Source: CAZYZQ01 sp964652075 (GTDB lineage: Bacteria > Bacillota > Clostridia > Oscillospirales > Oscillospiraceae). From it: a DNA stretch of 14,471 nucleotides. The stretch lies in the NCBI GenBank assembly GCA_964652075.1, contig CAZYZQ010000057.1, positions 1-14,471 of the forward strand, in the 5' to 3' direction. Under the pieces are notes generated by a model, which saw only the letters and a list, made by a program, of their open reading frames with translations, was not told the origin of the DNA and searched no databases. Both the position numbers and the translations under genes were made by a program. Shown in pieces: positions 12,292 through 14,471 of the stretch. Numbering within the stretch: position 1 is the stretch's first letter; the number at the start of each line of letters is the position of its first letter.

Positions 12292-13543
12292 TCAGATCCC
12301 AATACCGCTTTGCAGCCTGCTCCAGCTTGTTGTCGCCGTACTCATAGTATCGTTTTTCCGCAAGCGCATCCGGCAGGTACTGCTGCTGCACCCAGTGGTG
12401 TGGAAACGCATGCGGATACCGGTAGCCCTGTGCATGGCCCAGCTTCTGCGCGCCGGCATAGTGGCCGTCGCGGAGCGTATCCGGTACCTCGCCGCCGCGT
12501 CCGGCCCGCACATCCTCCATGGCAGCGTCAACGGCCGATATGGCAGAATTGGACTTGGGGCAGGTCGCCAGAAACAGCGCCGCCTCTGCCAGTGGAATCC
12601 GCGCCTCCGGCAGGCCCAGCTGCAGCGCCGCGTCCACACAGGACTTGACAACCGCCATCGCCTGCGGATGCGCAAGGCCGATGTCCTCCGCCGCAATCAC
12701 AAGAAGCCGCCTGCACGGCGAGGTCAGGTCGCCCGCCTCCAGCAGGCACGCCAGATAGTGCGCCGCCGCGTCCGGATCTGAGCCGCGGATGGATTTTTGC
12801 AGCGCGGAGAGCAGGTCGTAGTGCCCGTCGCCATCGCGGTCGTAGCGCATGGCGGATTTCTGTGAAACCTCGCGCGCATCGGACAGCGTGACGCGCAGGC
12901 ACCCGTTCTCCACACGTCCCGCCGCAAACAGGGCTTCAACCGCGTTGAGCGCCTTGCGGACATCGCCGCCGCAGGCCGCCGCCACATGCTCCCATGCGCC
13001 TGCCTCTGCCTCGACTTGCAGGCCACCGCGCGCCGCAAGCGTCTGCGCCGCGCGCATTACAGCGCGCAGCGCCTCCTCCGGCGGCACAGGCCGGAACTCA
13101 AATACCGTACAGCGGCTTAAAATTGCGTTGTAGACGTAAAAATACGGATTTTCCGTTGTGGAAGCAATCAGCGTAATGCTGCCGTTCTCAATGTATTCCA
13201 GCAGCGACTGCTGCTGGCGCTTGTTGAAGGACTGGATCTCGTCCAGATATAGCAGCACGCCGTTCGGCGCGAGCAGCGTATCCAGCTGCGATACGATCTC
13301 CCGGATATCGGCGGTCGACGCCGTGGTCGCGTTCAGGCGGCAGAGCTTGCGGTGCGTCTTCGCCGCGATGATGTTCGCAACGGTCGTCTTGCCCGTTCCG
13401 GACGGGCCGTAGAAAATCAGGTTTGGGACGCTGCCCGCGTCGATCATCCGGCGCAGCACGGCGCCCTCGCCGAGCAAGTGCCGCTGGCCGCAGACCTCGT
13501 CCAGCGACTGCGGCCGCAGCGCGTCCGCAAGCGGCTGGTACAT
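12278..13543 (-). CDS. rarA: Replication-associated recombination protein A (RarA/MgsA AAA+ ATPase)
   Basis: RarA is an AAA+ ATPase, related to clamp loaders, that acts at stalled replication forks with SSB. The 421-residue product starts MYQPLADALRPQSLDEVCGQ, a family hallmark. Walker A is GPSGTGKTT at 46-54, Walker B is VLLYLDE at 96-102, sensor 1 is the ASTTENPYF stretch at 127-135, and SRC at 143-145 holds the arginine finger. The C-terminal half has the MgsA-type tetramerisation region (KSIRGSDPDAAAHYLACLLEAGD) and ends with PHHWVQQQYLPD. The ATG at 13543 has GGAGGG (13556-13551, minus) 7 bases upstream. The open frame continues upstream through the glyA terminator but lacks similarity there. 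A terminator immediately upstream suggests expression by read-through from glyA. Confidence 0.95.
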   Translation of the reverse strand: MYQPLADALRPQSLDEVCGQRHLLGEGAVLRRMIDAGSVPNLIFYGPSGTGKTTVANIIAAKTHRKLCRLNATTASTADIREIVSQLDTLLAPNGVLLYLDEIQSFNKRQQQSLLEYIENGSITLIASTTENPYFYVYNAILSRCTVFEFRPVPPEEALRAVMRAAQTLAARGGLQVEAEAGAWEHVAAACGGDVRKALNAVEALFAAGRVENGCLRVTLSDAREVSQKSAMRYDRDGDGHYDLLSALQKSIRGSDPDAAAHYLACLLEAGDLTSPCRRLLVIAAEDIGLAHPQAMAVVKSCVDAALQLGLPEARIPLAEAALFLATCPKSNSAISAVDAAMEDVRAGRGGEVPDTLRDGHYAGAQKLGHAQGYRYPHAFPHHWVQQQYLPDALAEKRYYEYGDNKLEQAAKRYWDLIKNP

Positions 13544-13561
13544 GGCGCTTCCCTCCATTTC

Positions 13562-13594
13562 AAAAAGCGGGCACACGGTGCTTCGTGTGCCCGC
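13562..13594 (-). terminator. Terminator after glyA, directly before the rarA SD
   Basis: GCGGGCACACG (13567-13577) pairs perfectly with CGTGTGCCCGC (13584-13594) around a 6-base loop. On the minus strand the stem is followed by TTTTT (13566-13562). It starts 8 bases after the glyA stop, and its T-run ends 5 bases before the rarA SD. Confidence 0.85.
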
Positions 13595-13602
13595 CGTCCG
13601 GC

Positions 13603-14471
13603 TTAAACGTTGTAGATCGGATGCTTGCGGTTCAGCTCCGCGACTGCGGCGCGGATCTCGTCGGCCTTCTCCTCGTACTCGAACGCACACTGGGCAATCA
13701 GCTCGCCAACAACCTCCATGTCCGCCTCGACAAAGCCGCGGGTCGTGACCGCCGGAGTGCCGATGCGCACGCCGCTCGTGACAAACGGGCTTCTGGGATC
13801 GTCCGGCACCTTGTTCTTGTTGACCGTAATATTGACTGAATCGAGGCGCTTTTCAAGCTCCTTACCGGTCAGCTCGGTTCCACGCAGGTCAAGCAGCATC
13901 AGATGGTTGTCCGTGCCGCCGGAGACAAGCTGGAAGCCCTTTTCCAGCAGCTTGTCGGCCAGCACCTTCGCGTTGACCACAATCTGGTGCGCATACGCCT
14001 TGAACGAAGGCTGGAGCGCCTCGCCGAGCGCCACGGCCTTGGCCGCGATAATGTGCATCAGCGGGCCGCCCTGCGCGCCGGGGAACACGGCGGAGTTGAT
14101 CTTCTTCGCCAGCGCCTCGTCGTTCGTCAGGATCATACCGCCGCGCGGGCCGCGCAGCGTCTTGTGTGTCGTGGTGGTAACAATATCGGCATACGGCACG
14201 GGGGACGGATGCTCGCCGCCCGCGACCAGGCCCGCGATATGCGCCATATCGACCATCAGCTTTGCGCCGACCTCGTGCGCGATCTCCGCGAACTTCTCAA
14301 AGTCGATCGTGCGCGGATAGGCGGACGCGCCCGCGATAATCATCTTCGGCTTCTCGCGCCGTGCAATCTCGCGCAGCTCGTCGTAGTCGATATAGCCGGT
14401 CTCGAGGTTCACGCCGTAGGGGACGATGTTGTAGTACTTGCCGGAGAAGTTCACGGGGCTGCCGTGGGTCA
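13603..14471 (-). CDS. glyA: Serine hydroxymethyltransferase (C-terminal part)
   Basis: GlyA interconverts serine and glycine with tetrahydrofolate, supplying one-carbon units. The gene runs off the right edge; about 289 codons are present, ending at TAA (13605-13603). The frame enters as THGSPVNFSGKYYN, a conserved SHMT segment. It continues with VDMAHIAGLVAGGEHPSP (PLP-binding Asp and His region), the PLP-lysine motif TTTTHKTLRGPRGG, FPGAQGGPLMHIIAAKA and TSGVRIGTPAVTTRGF. About 120 residues at the N-terminus are missing from the window. No frameshift or odd residue is seen. It is upstream of rarA on the same strand with a terminator between them. Confidence 0.96.
   Translation of the reverse strand, partial: THGSPVNFSGKYYNIVPYGVNLETGYIDYDELREIARREKPKMIIAGASAYPRTIDFEKFAEIAHEVGAKLMVDMAHIAGLVAGGEHPSPVPYADIVTTTTHKTLRGPRGGMILTNDEALAKKINSAVFPGAQGGPLMHIIAAKAVALGEALQPSFKAYAHQIVVNAKVLADKLLEKGFQLVSGGTDNHLMLLDLRGTELTGKELEKRLDSVNITVNKNKVPDDPRSPFVTSGVRIGTPAVTTRGFVEADMEVVGELIAQCAFEYEEKADEIRAAVAELNRKHPIYNV

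Noticed and set aside
13544..13690. Longer RarA starting upstream at 13690
   Set aside because: The extension crosses the glyA terminator and stop codon and has no family similarity; the ATG at 13543 has a good SD and the family N-terminus.

Overview
This window looks like a chromosomal segment from a GC-rich, endospore-forming Clostridia bacterium, most likely in the Oscillospiraceae/Oscillospirales. The pointers are a spoIIGA-sigE sporulation pair, the rplM-rpsI operon, a DUF951 protein next to hisC, strong Shine-Dalgarno (SD) sites of the GGAGG type, and S-layer-homology (SLH) and WG-repeat surface proteins. The lineage is inferred from gene content only; no marker was placed in a tree.

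Layout. At the left edge (1-335, minus) is the start of a TtcA-like tRNA thiolation enzyme, divergent from the rplM-rpsI operon (585-1438, plus). That operon has a strong sigma-A promoter, phased upstream repeats and a structured leader. From 1530 to 5343 lies an AT-richer accessory block: a broken S8 protease/SLH surface protein (1571-3795, minus) and a divergent ArsR-type regulator (4078-5199, plus), with consensus promoters facing away from each other. A nitroreductase (5375-5896, minus) follows. Next is a second surface protein, a WG-repeat protein with a signal peptide and a C-terminal membrane anchor (6000-7607, minus), interrupted by an in-frame TGA. The right half is mostly core genes: a uridine kinase-like protein (7796-8431, minus), sigE and spoIIGA (8496-9940, minus), hisC and DUF951 (10038-11271, minus), an S1-domain protein (11404-12291, plus), rarA (12278-13543, minus) and the C-terminal part of glyA (13603-14471, minus).

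How the genes relate. spoIIGA and sigE overlap by ATGA and encode a membrane protease and the mother-cell sigma factor it normally activates. Here the pro-sequence of SigE is unusually short. DUF951 and hisC overlap by 8 bases and should share a transcript. rarA follows glyA, but a strong terminator ends only a few bases before the rarA SD. Most transcription units end in long, nearly perfect hairpins, several of which could work on both strands.

The most notable observations are the protease remnant that keeps its catalytic His motif but lacks the Asp and Ser regions, the WG gene with an intact promoter and signal peptide but a premature TGA, the shortened pro-SigE, the 10-bp phased repeats upstream of rplM, and the terminator directly ahead of rarA. 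I saw no CRISPR array, tRNA, rRNA or insertion sequence.
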